DNA from: Herbinix sp.
GTDB lineage: Bacteria > Bacillota > Clostridia > Lachnospirales > Lachnospiraceae
Direction of reading: 5' to 3'
Assembly (NCBI GenBank): GCA_029256105.1
Contig: JAQSYO010000014.1
Coordinates: 24,794-88,793 of the forward strand
Length of the DNA stretch: 64,000 nt
In this document: piece by piece, positions 52,749 to 61,272 of the stretch
Layout: the number at the start of each line of letters is the position of its first letter
Numbering within the stretch: the stretch's first letter is position 1
Notes under the pieces: model-generated
Told to the model about the DNA's origin: nothing
The model's input: the letters and a program-made list of their open reading frames with translations, nothing else
The model's database searches: none
Translations under genes and position numbers: made by a program

Positions 52749-54251
52749 TTGAAGGAGAATAGTCTTACAAGTAAAGCGCTAAATGCGACGAAATGGACAA
52801 CAATCACTGAAGTTTCATCAAAAATAATTACCCCATTAACCAATATGATATTAGCAAGAATACTTGTTCCCGAGGCTTTTGGGGTAGTTGCTACGGTAAC
52901 CATGATTATGAGCTTTGCAGATATGTTTACGGATGCAGGGTTTCAAAAGTACCTAATTCAGCATGATTTTAAGACCAATGGCGAAAAACATCTAAATGCA
53001 AATGTTGCCTTTTGGACAAACCTCACCATATCAACTGTATTATGTGTGATTATTATTATATTTCGTAATCAAATCGCGGTACTTACCGGAAACAAAGAGT
53101 TAAATAATGTTATTGGGGTATCAAGTATTGTATTAATCCTTACCTCCTTTTCGAGTATTCAAATAGCCTTGTACCGACGTGATTTTGACTTCAAAACACT
53201 TTTTCTGGTTCGGATGGTATCAGTTTGTATTCCTTTTGTCATAACAATTCCATTAGCGCTATTGGGATTTAGCTATTGGGCACTCATTATTGGCCAAATT
53301 GCGATGCAGATATCAAATACCGTTCTGTTGACCGTGAAATCAAAGTGGAAACCAAGGATTTATTATGACGTTGGAATACTGAAGGAGATGTTTTCCTTTA
53401 GTATGTGGTCTCTATTTGAAGCGATATCAATCTGGTTCTCATTTTGGATTGATATCTTCATAATCGGTAATGTGTTTAACCAATATTATGTTGGACTCTA
53501 TCAAACCTCAATCGTTATGGTTAATTCAATTATGAATATAATTGCAGTATCTACTGTGCCGGTTTTATTTTCAACGTTATCACGTTTGAAAAATGATCAT
53601 AGTCAATTTATGAAGGTGTTTTTTAAAACACAACGATTTGTTTCTGTATTAATATTTCCATTAGGTGTTGGTATCTATTTATTTAGCGATTTAGCTACCC
53701 AAGTACTTTTGGGAAGTCAGTGGAGTGAAGCTAGTACAATCATTGGAATATATGCTCTAATCCAATCCGTATTAATTGTATTTGGACACTATTGCAGTGA
53801 AGTATATCGTTCAATGGGAAGACCTAAGCTATCGCTTATTGTACAATTATTATTTTTGACAGTATTGATACCAACCTGTGTCATAAGTGCGGGGTTTGGA
53901 TTTTTAACCTTTGTGTATGCGCGCGCCTGGATCATATTGGCGTTTGTATTAATCCATTTAATTGTAATGAAGGTTGCAGTGGGAGTTACGATAGCCGCTT
54001 CCATTAAAAATGTATTTCCAACCTTCTTTTCCGCCTTGGCCATGGGGGCTTTCGGGTTTTTTCTGGGGAATATAGGCCAAGGTATCATATGGAGCATAAT
54101 ATCAATCCTACTATGTACCTTGTATTATTTTGGAGCGTTATCCTTATTCCCAAGTATGCGAAAAGAGCTATTCGATATTATCAATAAGATAAAGGATAAA
54201 TTATTCGTAAGGAAATTTGAAACCATTAATTATAAGGAGAAGGAAAGTTAA
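52749..54251 (+). CDS. Polysaccharide repeat-unit flippase (Wzx, MOP superfamily)
   Basis: 500 aa. TTG start 52749 with AAGGAG 10 nt upstream. About 12-14 membrane helices; N terminus KALNATKWTTITEVSSKIITPLTNMILARILVPEAFGVVATVTMIM is the standard Wzx/TuaB-like opening, followed by FADMFTDAGFQKYLIQ. Exports lipid-linked repeat units for Wzy. It ends the first run of tightly packed polysaccharide genes; a repeat-filled gap of 228 bp follows. Confidence 0.92.
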   Translation: MKENSLTSKALNATKWTTITEVSSKIITPLTNMILARILVPEAFGVVATVTMIMSFADMFTDAGFQKYLIQHDFKTNGEKHLNANVAFWTNLTISTVLCVIIIIFRNQIAVLTGNKELNNVIGVSSIVLILTSFSSIQIALYRRDFDFKTLFLVRMVSVCIPFVITIPLALLGFSYWALIIGQIAMQISNTVLLTVKSKWKPRIYYDVGILKEMFSFSMWSLFEAISIWFSFWIDIFIIGNVFNQYYVGLYQTSIVMVNSIMNIIAVSTVPVLFSTLSRLKNDHSQFMKVFFKTQRFVSVLIFPLGVGIYLFSDLATQVLLGSQWSEASTIIGIYALIQSVLIVFGHYCSEVYRSMGRPKLSLIVQLLFLTVLIPTCVISAGFGFLTFVYARAWIILAFVLIHLIVMKVAVGVTIAASIKNVFPTFFSALAMGAFGFFLGNIGQGIIWSIISILLCTLYYFGALSLFPSMRKELFDIINKIKDKLFVRKFETINYKEKES

Positions 54252-54319
54252 TTATGGTAGTTATTTATATGAATAAAATAATGTGGCAATGAATCAAATA
54301 AATGAAGTAATTAAGTTAG

Positions 54320-54470
54320 ATTAAAGGATGAAAGCAAAGGATGAAATGATAAAAGCAAAGGATGAAAGTAAAGGATAAAAGCATAGGATGAAAGTAATAG
54401 AAGAAAGCAATAGAAGAAAGCAATAGATTATATCAAAAGATTATTTCAAAAGATTATTTCAAAAGGAGAG
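54320..54470 (+). repeat. Degenerate purine-rich tandem repeat (aaaggatgaaag type)
   Basis: Imperfect AAAGGATGAAAGC / AATAGAAGAAAGC / AAAAGATTATTTC units of 12-17 bp. The tract runs into the AAAAGGAGAGG ribosome site of the deacetylase gene; some units resemble ribosome-site sequence. Confidence 0.75.
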
Positions 54471-54479
54471 GGTACATTT

Positions 54480-56198
54480 ATGAGTGAGATGTCTGGACAG
54501 TATTACAAGAAAAGACAACCATCGTTTTGTATTGTGGATGATGATTGCAGACTAGAAGCCTACACAATTTTAAAACCAATACTAGAATCTAGAGGTGCAA
54601 AAGGAACATTTGCTGCAATAACCGGTGAGATCGGTAGTGTAACAAGAATGACGTTAGCGCAAATGCTAGATTTGCAAGCAAATGGACACGAATTTATATC
54701 GCATACACAAACACATCGACAACTAACCTCTTTGACGGAAGCAGAAATAATCACTGAATTTGAAGAAAGCACAACTGTACTAAAGGAATATGGAATGACG
54801 AGTGATGTATTAGCTTATCCCAATGGACTTTATAACAAACAAATTGTCGAAATAGCGAAAAAGTATTTTAAATGTGCAATGGACACAGGAGATTGGTTGA
54901 ATACAAGTCCTCTGCATACCTATTCTCTCTCAAGGTTAGGATTAGGAGCCTGGGGCATTAGTGACCTAGCGTCCATTGAAGCCAAGATTGATACGATAAT
55001 TGCTAATAAAAGTCTATGTATTTTAATGACACATGTTGGCGATAATACCGCGGAGCAGAATACGCTGATCAGTCAAGTTCTTGATTATATTATTGGCTTA
55101 GGGTACGAGATTAAAATCTTCAGTGATGCTTATGAAGAGCATACTAATTTATTGGATTGTGGGGAATATAATGAGGCAACGGACCAATCTGAGTTGGTCA
55201 TTGGGTGCGATGGAATCATGGGTGGGGTTGGAGCTAATCCAATCGTAACGAATGTAATTCTAGCGGGTACCGTGTTATCAACAACTCCAGCAACCGATTT
55301 TGAAGATGGTAAGATAACCTATAGCGGAATATCAAATGAAGTTGCAAGTGGATTTCCTCAATCCATAGGCGGTACGCTAATGACCAATCGAGTGGTCCGC
55401 GATTCAATCTATATTTACCAAGAGTATACTCCCTATATGAGTACGGACAGGTATATACGTTATTGGAATCCATATACACCGGTATGGAGTGCCTGGAAAA
55501 CGATAACGAATTATAAAAATTCGTTGGTGAAAGTACCGACGTTTGATACTGGTTGCAGTGGTTTTGATCCAACAATAACGATAACATCTTTTACCAATGG
55601 AGAGGCAGGCAATGCTCCGACGCCTAATGTTGGAGGCATACTTATCACGAATAATTTCGTAGGTTATTATGGTTATGCATTTCAAGAATATCATCCGGTA
55701 TCACAAGCGGCAATCTATAAAAGATGCGCAATAAGTGAGAATAACTGGAGTGTCTGGTCCCTGATTACAGCTGCCTCCGGTAGTTCACGGCCTGTGAGTG
55801 TATACATAGGGAATTCGTTTTTTGATACCTCTTTAAATAAACCAATTTGGTGTAAAACAATAGGAGCAAAAGAAGTTGAGGTATTAACCATAACGAGAGA
55901 AGCTACGAATGCAGGAGCTATTACAATAACGCTCAATGGGGTCGCAATTAATGTGACGGTTTCAGCAGGAGATACGATTGGCACAATCGGTAATAAAATC
56001 CTTGGAACCTCTTTCCCCGGATGGGTAGTAACTGGCACAACGGATTCCGGAGTAATCACCTTTACACGTAGGTATTCCGGCGTGTGCTCGGCTGCAGTAT
56101 TCACGGATACGGCGTCCACCGGGACGACTGCTACGATAGCCAAAACTACCAGTGGGACTGCAACGATATGGGTTGATGCGAATGGAACAGTAGTATAA
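54480..56198 (+). CDS. Polysaccharide deacetylase fused to phage-tail-like C-terminal modules
   Basis: 572 aa. NodB-type domain (about 12-225): catalytic/metal CIVDDDCR, ILESRGAKGTFAAI, metal-binding HEFISHTQTHRQL, AYPNG and ILMTHVG. It is followed by two pyocin-knob-like repeats (about 240-345 and 348-435: ...IYIYQEYTPYMSTDRYIRYWNPYTPVWSAWKTI; ...YAFQEYHPVS...NNWSVWSLI) and a Gly/Thr/Ala beta-rich module to 572. No signal peptide is visible. The knob repeats belong to phage tail-fibre and tailocin proteins, and the C-terminal third looks more GC-rich than its surroundings. Deacetylation or carbohydrate binding on the glycan is inferred. Confidence 0.85.
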   Translation: MSEMSGQYYKKRQPSFCIVDDDCRLEAYTILKPILESRGAKGTFAAITGEIGSVTRMTLAQMLDLQANGHEFISHTQTHRQLTSLTEAEIITEFEESTTVLKEYGMTSDVLAYPNGLYNKQIVEIAKKYFKCAMDTGDWLNTSPLHTYSLSRLGLGAWGISDLASIEAKIDTIIANKSLCILMTHVGDNTAEQNTLISQVLDYIIGLGYEIKIFSDAYEEHTNLLDCGEYNEATDQSELVIGCDGIMGGVGANPIVTNVILAGTVLSTTPATDFEDGKITYSGISNEVASGFPQSIGGTLMTNRVVRDSIYIYQEYTPYMSTDRYIRYWNPYTPVWSAWKTITNYKNSLVKVPTFDTGCSGFDPTITITSFTNGEAGNAPTPNVGGILITNNFVGYYGYAFQEYHPVSQAAIYKRCAISENNWSVWSLITAASGSSRPVSVYIGNSFFDTSLNKPIWCKTIGAKEVEVLTITREATNAGAITITLNGVAINVTVSAGDTIGTIGNKILGTSFPGWVVTGTTDSGVITFTRRYSGVCSAAVFTDTASTGTTATIAKTTSGTATIWVDANGTVV

Positions 56199-56220
56199 AT
56201 GATAATGGAAGGGAACCAAT

Positions 56221-56835
56221 ATGAGAAATAAATGGAACTCCTTAATACATTTAAATGCTTTCAAAAGCGTATATCAAACGATAAAAAATAAGAGGTTAAT
56301 ATTAATATATCAAAAAACAAAATTCACAATTGGAAAAAACAGCAAGATCGTAGGAAACGGTTATTTAATTGTAGGGGCGAATTATAAGGGGTATGGATAT
56401 GCTCCCTCCACGTTCTATATGGATTCCAATGCTACCTTTAAGGTGAATAATACAAAATTATGTAATGGCTGTAAAGTAAAGATAGGAAAAGGTGCGAACC
56501 TAGAAATAGGAAATACCTACATAAATTCAAACATTAATATCTGCTGTAACGATAAGATTATAATTGGTGATGGCGGTGGAATTGCCGAAGATGTAATCAT
56601 CAGGGATTCGGATGAACACGATATTAAATATGATGGTTATAAAAAGAATAACAGCATAGTAATCGGCGATCATATCTGGGTTGGAATGAGAGCGATTATT
56701 CTAAAGGGAGTTACCATTGGGAACGGAGCCATCATTGCAGCAGGCTCCGTAGTAACGAAAGATATTCCACCCAAAGTGTTAGCAGGTGGAGTACCAGCCA
56801 AAATTATAAAAGAGAATGTTGAATGGAACGCGTAA
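56221..56835 (+). CDS. Hexapeptide-repeat acyltransferase (left-handed beta-helix)
   Basis: 204 aa. Repeated I-G-x hexapeptides: [32 protein letters not shown], then the catalytic end [50 protein letters not shown], as in maltose/galactoside/colanic-acid O-acetyltransferases. The catalytic His is within DSDEHDI or GDHIW. Acetylates a sugar in the polymer. AAGGGAACCAAT precedes the ATG, 22 bp after the deacetylase. Confidence 0.92.
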   Translation: MRNKWNSLIHLNAFKSVYQTIKNKRLILIYQKTKFTIGKNSKIVGNGYLIVGANYKGYGYAPSTFYMDSNATFKVNNTKLCNGCKVKIGKGANLEIGNTYINSNINICCNDKIIIGDGGGIAEDVIIRDSDEHDIKYDGYKKNNSIVIGDHIWVGMRAIILKGVTIGNGAIIAAGSVVTKDIPPKVLAGGVPAKIIKENVEWNA

Positions 56836-56882
56836 AAAGCTCGGGAAACGTTCTCAGAAAAGTATAAGGGAGATGTACTTAA

Positions 56883-58331
56883 ATGAAAATTTCAGTTGCA
56901 GGAACTGGTTACGTAGGATTAGTCGCAGGGGTATGCTTTGCAGAGGTAGGGCATAACGTTACTTGTGTCGACATTGATGAAAAAAAGGTTGAATTAATGA
57001 GATCCGGTGAATCACCGATTTATGAAGTTGATTTAGAAAGGCTGATGAGGAAGAATTATGAAGCCGGAAGAATAGACTACACCACCGATTACCGATCAGC
57101 CTATAAGGATGCAGATGCGATCTTTATCGGTGTAGGAACTCCCGAGAAGCCGGATGGATCAGCAAATTTATCCTACATAGCAACTGTGGCGAGGCAAATA
57201 GCAGAAACAATTGAGAAGGACTGCCTGATTGTAGTAAAATCTACCGTGCCCGTTGGAACTAACGACAAGGTGGAACAATTTATTAATGACTTCTTGATAC
57301 ATAAAGTAAAAGTGGAGGTAGCCTCCAATCCGGAATTCCTGGCGCAAGGTTCAGCAGTGCATGATACCTTGAAGGCTGCCAGAGTTATCATTGGAACGGA
57401 AAGCAAGTGGGCAGAAGAAATTCTAAAAAAGATCTATGAACCGTTCCATTTGCCTATCGTATCAGTGAACAGAAGATCAGCAGAGATGATTAAATATGCG
57501 TCAAACGACTTTCTTGCGCTTAAAATATCCTACATTAACGAAATAGCAAACCTATGTGAGCTTGTTGGTGCCAATATCGAAGATGTTACCAACGGCATGT
57601 CTTATGACGAACGTATTGGCAGGAAATTCTTGAACGCAGGAATCGGATACGGTGGATCTTGCTTTCCGAAAGACACGAAGGCCTTAGAATATCTTGCCAA
57701 GCAGAATGGCTATGAACTCAGAACCGTAAAGGCTGCGATAGATGTAAATAAAGATCAGAAGCTGGTATTGTTTAAAAAAGCATGTAAACGACTGATTACC
57801 TTTAGTGGTCTGAAAGTGGCAGTTCTAGGCTTGACCTTCAAGCCGGGGACGGATGATTTGAGAGAGGCCCCCTCCCTTGATAATATACCGCTTCTGCTAG
57901 AGAATGGTGCAGATATTTATGCCTATGATCCGGTTGGTGCGGATAATTTTAAGAAGCTCTACCCGGAAGGTAGTAACGGTAAGGGAAGAATCACCTATGT
58001 TGATAATGTAATCGAGGCTTTGGATGAAGCAAATATCTGCTTTATATTAACCGAATGGGGGACAATCAAAATCATATCTCCGGATATGTATCGTAAGTTT
58101 ATGAAGACTCCATTGGTATTTGACGGTAGAAATATCTATGATGTGAAGGAAATGAGGAATGCAGGAGTGGAATACCACTCCATCGGAAGAAAACAGTCTC
58201 TGCTTCCTAGCAATTCTATACCAAAGGAGGAAGCGAGTAATGAGATTAGAATCATCCGATACCAGAATAAATTATCTAATCACAGGAGCAGCAGGATTCA
58301 TCGGGTTCTTCCTGTCCAAGAAACTACTTGA
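56883..58331 (+). CDS. ugd: UDP-glucose 6-dehydrogenase
   Basis: 482 aa. Oxidises UDP-glucose to UDP-glucuronate with two NAD+. KISVAGTGYVGLVAGVCFAEVGHNV, STVPVGTND, NPEFLAQGSAVHDTLKAARVIIG and catalytic Cys260 in GYGGSCFPKDTKAL. C-terminal domain LKVAVLGLTFKPGTDDLREAPS. The normal C terminus would end near EYHSIGRK; here the frame runs on for about 35 residues, 92 bp into the next gene, suggesting loss of the original stop. The product feeds the adjacent UDP-GlcA 4-epimerase. Confidence 0.94.
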   Translation: MKISVAGTGYVGLVAGVCFAEVGHNVTCVDIDEKKVELMRSGESPIYEVDLERLMRKNYEAGRIDYTTDYRSAYKDADAIFIGVGTPEKPDGSANLSYIATVARQIAETIEKDCLIVVKSTVPVGTNDKVEQFINDFLIHKVKVEVASNPEFLAQGSAVHDTLKAARVIIGTESKWAEEILKKIYEPFHLPIVSVNRRSAEMIKYASNDFLALKISYINEIANLCELVGANIEDVTNGMSYDERIGRKFLNAGIGYGGSCFPKDTKALEYLAKQNGYELRTVKAAIDVNKDQKLVLFKKACKRLITFSGLKVAVLGLTFKPGTDDLREAPSLDNIPLLLENGADIYAYDPVGADNFKKLYPEGSNGKGRITYVDNVIEALDEANICFILTEWGTIKIISPDMYRKFMKTPLVFDGRNIYDVKEMRNAGVEYHSIGRKQSLLPSNSIPKEEASNEIRIIRYQNKLSNHRSSRIHRVLPVQETT

Positions 58332-59274
58332 ACAGGGATATTGGGTAATTGGAATAGATAATTTGAATGATTATTATGATGTTGAATTAAAAAATACCCG
58401 CTTGGAGCTATTGAAAGCTTATGAGAGTTTTAAGTTCGTGAAAGGAGATATAGCGGACAAGGATATGGTTATGGGTTTGCTCGAGGAATACAAACCGGAC
58501 GTTGTAATCAATCTGGCTGCGCAAGCGGGTGTCAGGTATTCAATCGAGAATCCGGATGTATACATTCAAAGCAATATCATTGGATTTTATAATATATTAG
58601 AGGCTTGTAGGTCCCATGCAGTCAGACATCTCGTATATGCTTCCTCCAGTTCCGTCTATGGTGCGAATAAAAAGGTACCCTTTGAGGAAATTGATTGTGT
58701 TGATCATCCGGTATCATTATATGCTGCAACCAAGAAATCCAATGAACTTATGGCAGATACCTATAGTCATCTTTATAAAATCCCAGCAACCGGACTGAGG
58801 TTTTTTACCGTGTATGGGCCTATGGGACGCCCGGATATGGCTTATTATAACTTCGCACAGAAGTACTTCGCCGGAGAACCAATCCAGATCTTTAATGATG
58901 GGGATTTTGAACATGATCTATATAGGGATTTTACCTATATCGATGATATCGTAGAGGGAATCGAACGTATTATACATCATCCACCAGAAGGAACCGCATT
59001 ACACAAAGTATATAATATTGGTAACAATAAACCGGTTAAATTAATGACCTTTATTGATACCCTGGAAAAATGTTTGATGAAAGCCACGGCGGGAGTAGCT
59101 CAATTTATAAAGTTATATGAACCGATGAAACCAGGAGACGTTCCAGCCACTTATGCCTCCACGGATTTACTTCAGGAAGCAGTCGGATTTAAGCCGGAAA
59201 CTCCAATTGAAGAAGGTCTGCAAAGGTTCTCTGATTGGTATGTCAATTATTATAAGGTGAAAAGCCAACCATAG
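58240..59274 (+). CDS. UDP-glucuronate 4-epimerase-like protein
   Basis: 344 aa from ATG 58240 (AAAGGAGG 9 nt away); a longer frame opening inside ugd has no site. YLITGAAGFIGFFLSKKLLEQGYWVIGIDNLNDYYDVELKNTRL, NLAAQAGVRYSIENPDVYIQSNIIGF, YASSSSVYG, SLYAATKKSNE (Tyr-x-x-x-Lys) and GLRFFTVYGPMGRPDMAYYNF are the GalA/GlcA-4-epimerase signature. Makes UDP-galacturonate. The uronic acid may be the attachment point for the TupA-like ligase. Confidence 0.93.
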   Translation: MRLESSDTRINYLITGAAGFIGFFLSKKLLEQGYWVIGIDNLNDYYDVELKNTRLELLKAYESFKFVKGDIADKDMVMGLLEEYKPDVVINLAAQAGVRYSIENPDVYIQSNIIGFYNILEACRSHAVRHLVYASSSSVYGANKKVPFEEIDCVDHPVSLYAATKKSNELMADTYSHLYKIPATGLRFFTVYGPMGRPDMAYYNFAQKYFAGEPIQIFNDGDFEHDLYRDFTYIDDIVEGIERIIHHPPEGTALHKVYNIGNNKPVKLMTFIDTLEKCLMKATAGVAQFIKLYEPMKPGDVPATYASTDLLQEAVGFKPETPIEEGLQRFSDWYVNYYKVKSQP

Positions 59275-59429
59275 TCCTTGGTGATATTAGATATGCTCCG
59301 AATATTGCGATTGGTGCGTATGCAGTGGTGAATAAATTGCTTGAGGAAGAAAATATTGCGATAGTAGGCGTGACAGCGAAAAAAATAAGTAATAATGTTA
59401 GATTAGAATGGATGAAAAAAGTGGTTTGA
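59256..59429 (+). pseudogene. Serine O-acetyltransferase-like remnant (C-terminal hexapeptide part)
   Basis: Frame +1 relative to the epimerase end reads GEKPTIVLGDIRYAPNIAIG then AYAVVNKLLEEENIAIVGVT and AKKISNNVRLEWMKKVV-stop. This matches the C-terminal beta-helix end of CysE-like transferases (PTI...VLGDI.IG...IGA.AVVNK...AIVGVPAKKIS), with one segment apparently deleted between PTI and VLGDI. There is no start codon, no ribosome site and no upstream catalytic half. It lies between the polysaccharide locus and direct repeat copy 2. Confidence 0.72.
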
Positions 59430-59574
59430 ATTAAAAGCCACATGAAATATCAGGTTTTGAGTAATATAATATTAATTTATGTAATATATTAAATACTGAT
59501 GGACACGTTATAATGTTAAGTTATTTTGTGAGATAAAGTCGCTTTAAATAATATGCTAAAGAATTAAACTGTAC

Positions 59575-59670
59575 GCTGTATAAAAAGAGGAAAATCTGTA
59601 AATGGGATTTTCCTCTTATTTCCAATATGCGGTTGTATTTGCAATAATGCTATTATATAATTCATTTATT
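59575..59670 (+). repeat. 96-bp direct repeat, copy 2: terminator plus sigma-A promoter
   Basis: Gap-free match to 40159-40254, with identical 29-bp and 25-bp ends. Terminator stem GAGGAAAATC / GATTTTCCTC; promoter -35 TTGTAT (59633-59638), 17 bp, -10 TATAAT (59656-59661). It drives the cpsB-cpsC-cpsD unit from about 59670. Confidence 0.85.
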
Positions 59671-59760
59671 GGAAAAAACTGGAGACAAGTTAGCCGAATT
59701 GTCAAGTTAAATTCAAGAAATTGGAGCAAATTGCTCACATCGTTAGGCGGAGGCAAACCT

Positions 59761-60483
59761 ATGCAGGGCTATTTTGATATCCATTGCCATATCCTCCCTG
59801 GAGTGGATGATGGAGCAAAAGATATGGATGAGACTCGGCGAATGCTTTTAATCGCTTATGAAGAGGGAATTCGTATTATGGTAGCTACTCCACACTTTAT
59901 AGTCGGTAATAACAATACGGAAGTAGAAAGCTTAAAAGCAATTTATGAAGAGGTTAACCAGATAGCGGAAAGTTCGCTGAAGGGTTTTCATATCATACTA
60001 GGAAATGAATTATTCTATAGCGCAGGTATCATAGAGGCACTTAGGACAGGAGAGGCGTTAACCATTGATGGCACTAGATATATATTGGTGGAGTTTGAAC
60101 CTGGCGCCACATTTCGCGAAATCCGAGATGGCTTAAATCATTGTATCTATTCTGGTTATATTCCGATTTTGGCACATGTTGAACGATATCAATGTCTTAA
60201 GAAAGATTATGAACTGGTGGGTAATCTTGTAAAGCTAGGAGTTTATATCCAGGTTAATATTTATAGTATATTGAGTAGACATAATACGACAAGAAAATTG
60301 TGTAGGAAATTGTTGAAAAAGGATTGGGTTCATTTCCTTGGTACGGATTCACATGGAATGTATGGAAGAGCACCTAGAGCAGAAGAGGCAACTACATATT
60401 TGACGCGAAGATACGGTCAAAATAAATTAAGACAGTTACTATGGGAGAACCCGATGACTATGTTAGAGAACAAACATCTATAA
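59761..60483 (+). CDS. cpsB: CpsB/YwqE-type tyrosine-protein phosphatase (PHP family)
   Basis: 240 aa from ATG 59761, with GGAGG 8 nt away; the frame extends upstream into the repeat-borne promoter but lacks a site there. FDIHCHILPGVDDGAKDMDETRRML, MVATPHFI, LGNELFYS, LAHVERYQ and LGTDSHGM are the metal-binding PHP residues. Dephosphorylates the CpsD kinase and so controls polymer length/export. First gene of the second polysaccharide unit. Confidence 0.93.
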   Translation: MQGYFDIHCHILPGVDDGAKDMDETRRMLLIAYEEGIRIMVATPHFIVGNNNTEVESLKAIYEEVNQIAESSLKGFHIILGNELFYSAGIIEALRTGEALTIDGTRYILVEFEPGATFREIRDGLNHCIYSGYIPILAHVERYQCLKKDYELVGNLVKLGVYIQVNIYSILSRHNTTRKLCRKLLKKDWVHFLGTDSHGMYGRAPRAEEATTYLTRRYGQNKLRQLLWENPMTMLENKHL

Positions 60484-60511
60484 TTAGAAAACAGAAATAA
60501 GGAGCAGGATG

Positions 60512-61261
60512 ATGGAGCAAAGGAATCAGGAAGTAATTGAAATTGATATCAAGGAATTACTAAATGCACTACTTCGAAAGTGGTGGGTAATAGCTTTAAT
60601 TGGTATTCTGGGAGCAGCAAGTGTAGGGGCATATACGAAGTATATGATTACTCCTATGTATAGCTCGACAAGTAAGGTATATGTAATCAACAGACAATAT
60701 GAGGATGTAACTACCTGGCAAGACTTGCAAAGTGGTGAGTATATTGCAAAGGATTTAATGATCCTTGTAAAAAGCCGCCCAGTAACCGAAGCGGTTATAC
60801 ATAATTTGAATTTAAATTTATCCTCTAAACAATTGGCAAACATGATCTCCGTAAATACACCGGCGGAGACTCGAATAATGGAGATAACAGTATCTAATCC
60901 AGATCCACAGATTGCGAAGCAATTAACTGATGCAGTTGCAGAGGTATCCTCAGAACGTATGGTCAGTGTAATGCAGATGGAGAAGGTAAATGTAGTTGAG
61001 GAAGGGAATCTTCCGGAGGGTCCATCCAGCCCTAACCTAACGAAAAATATTATTCTGGGGGGATTACTGGGAGTGGTTGCTACCTCCATGATTATTATAG
61101 TAATAAATTTATTAAACGATACCATCAAAACCGCAGAGGAGATTGAGAAATATCTAGGTATCACAACCCTTGGAATTATCCCCTTGGAAGAGGTGCCCTA
61201 CAAAAAAGATCGCAGGCATAAACTGACTAAAAGAAAAGCTAAAGCAGCTTTAGCAAGTTAA
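60512..61261 (+). CDS. cpsC: Wzz/CpsC-type chain-length and kinase modulator
   Basis: 249 aa from ATG 60512 (AAGGAG 7 nt away; ATG 60509 adjacent). Two membrane helices (about 22-44 and 175-197) flank an extracellular domain: IDIKELLNALLRKWWVIALIGILGAASVGAYTKYMITPMYSSTSKVYVI is the Wzz signature, and PEGPSSPNLTKNIILGG precedes TM2. The cytoplasmic tail EEIEKYLGITTLGIIPLEE activates the partner kinase. 28 bp after cpsB. Confidence 0.93.
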   Translation: MEQRNQEVIEIDIKELLNALLRKWWVIALIGILGAASVGAYTKYMITPMYSSTSKVYVINRQYEDVTTWQDLQSGEYIAKDLMILVKSRPVTEAVIHNLNLNLSSKQLANMISVNTPAETRIMEITVSNPDPQIAKQLTDAVAEVSSERMVSVMQMEKVNVVEEGNLPEGPSSPNLTKNIILGGLLGVVATSMIIIVINLLNDTIKTAEEIEKYLGITTLGIIPLEEVPYKKDRRHKLTKRKAKAALAS

Positions 61262-61272
61262 GGAGAAGAAGG

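Noticed and set aside
59602..59760. N-terminal extension of CpsB
   Set aside because: It reads through the terminator-promoter repeat; family members start at the MxxxFDIHCHILPG block with the GGAGG at ATG 59761.
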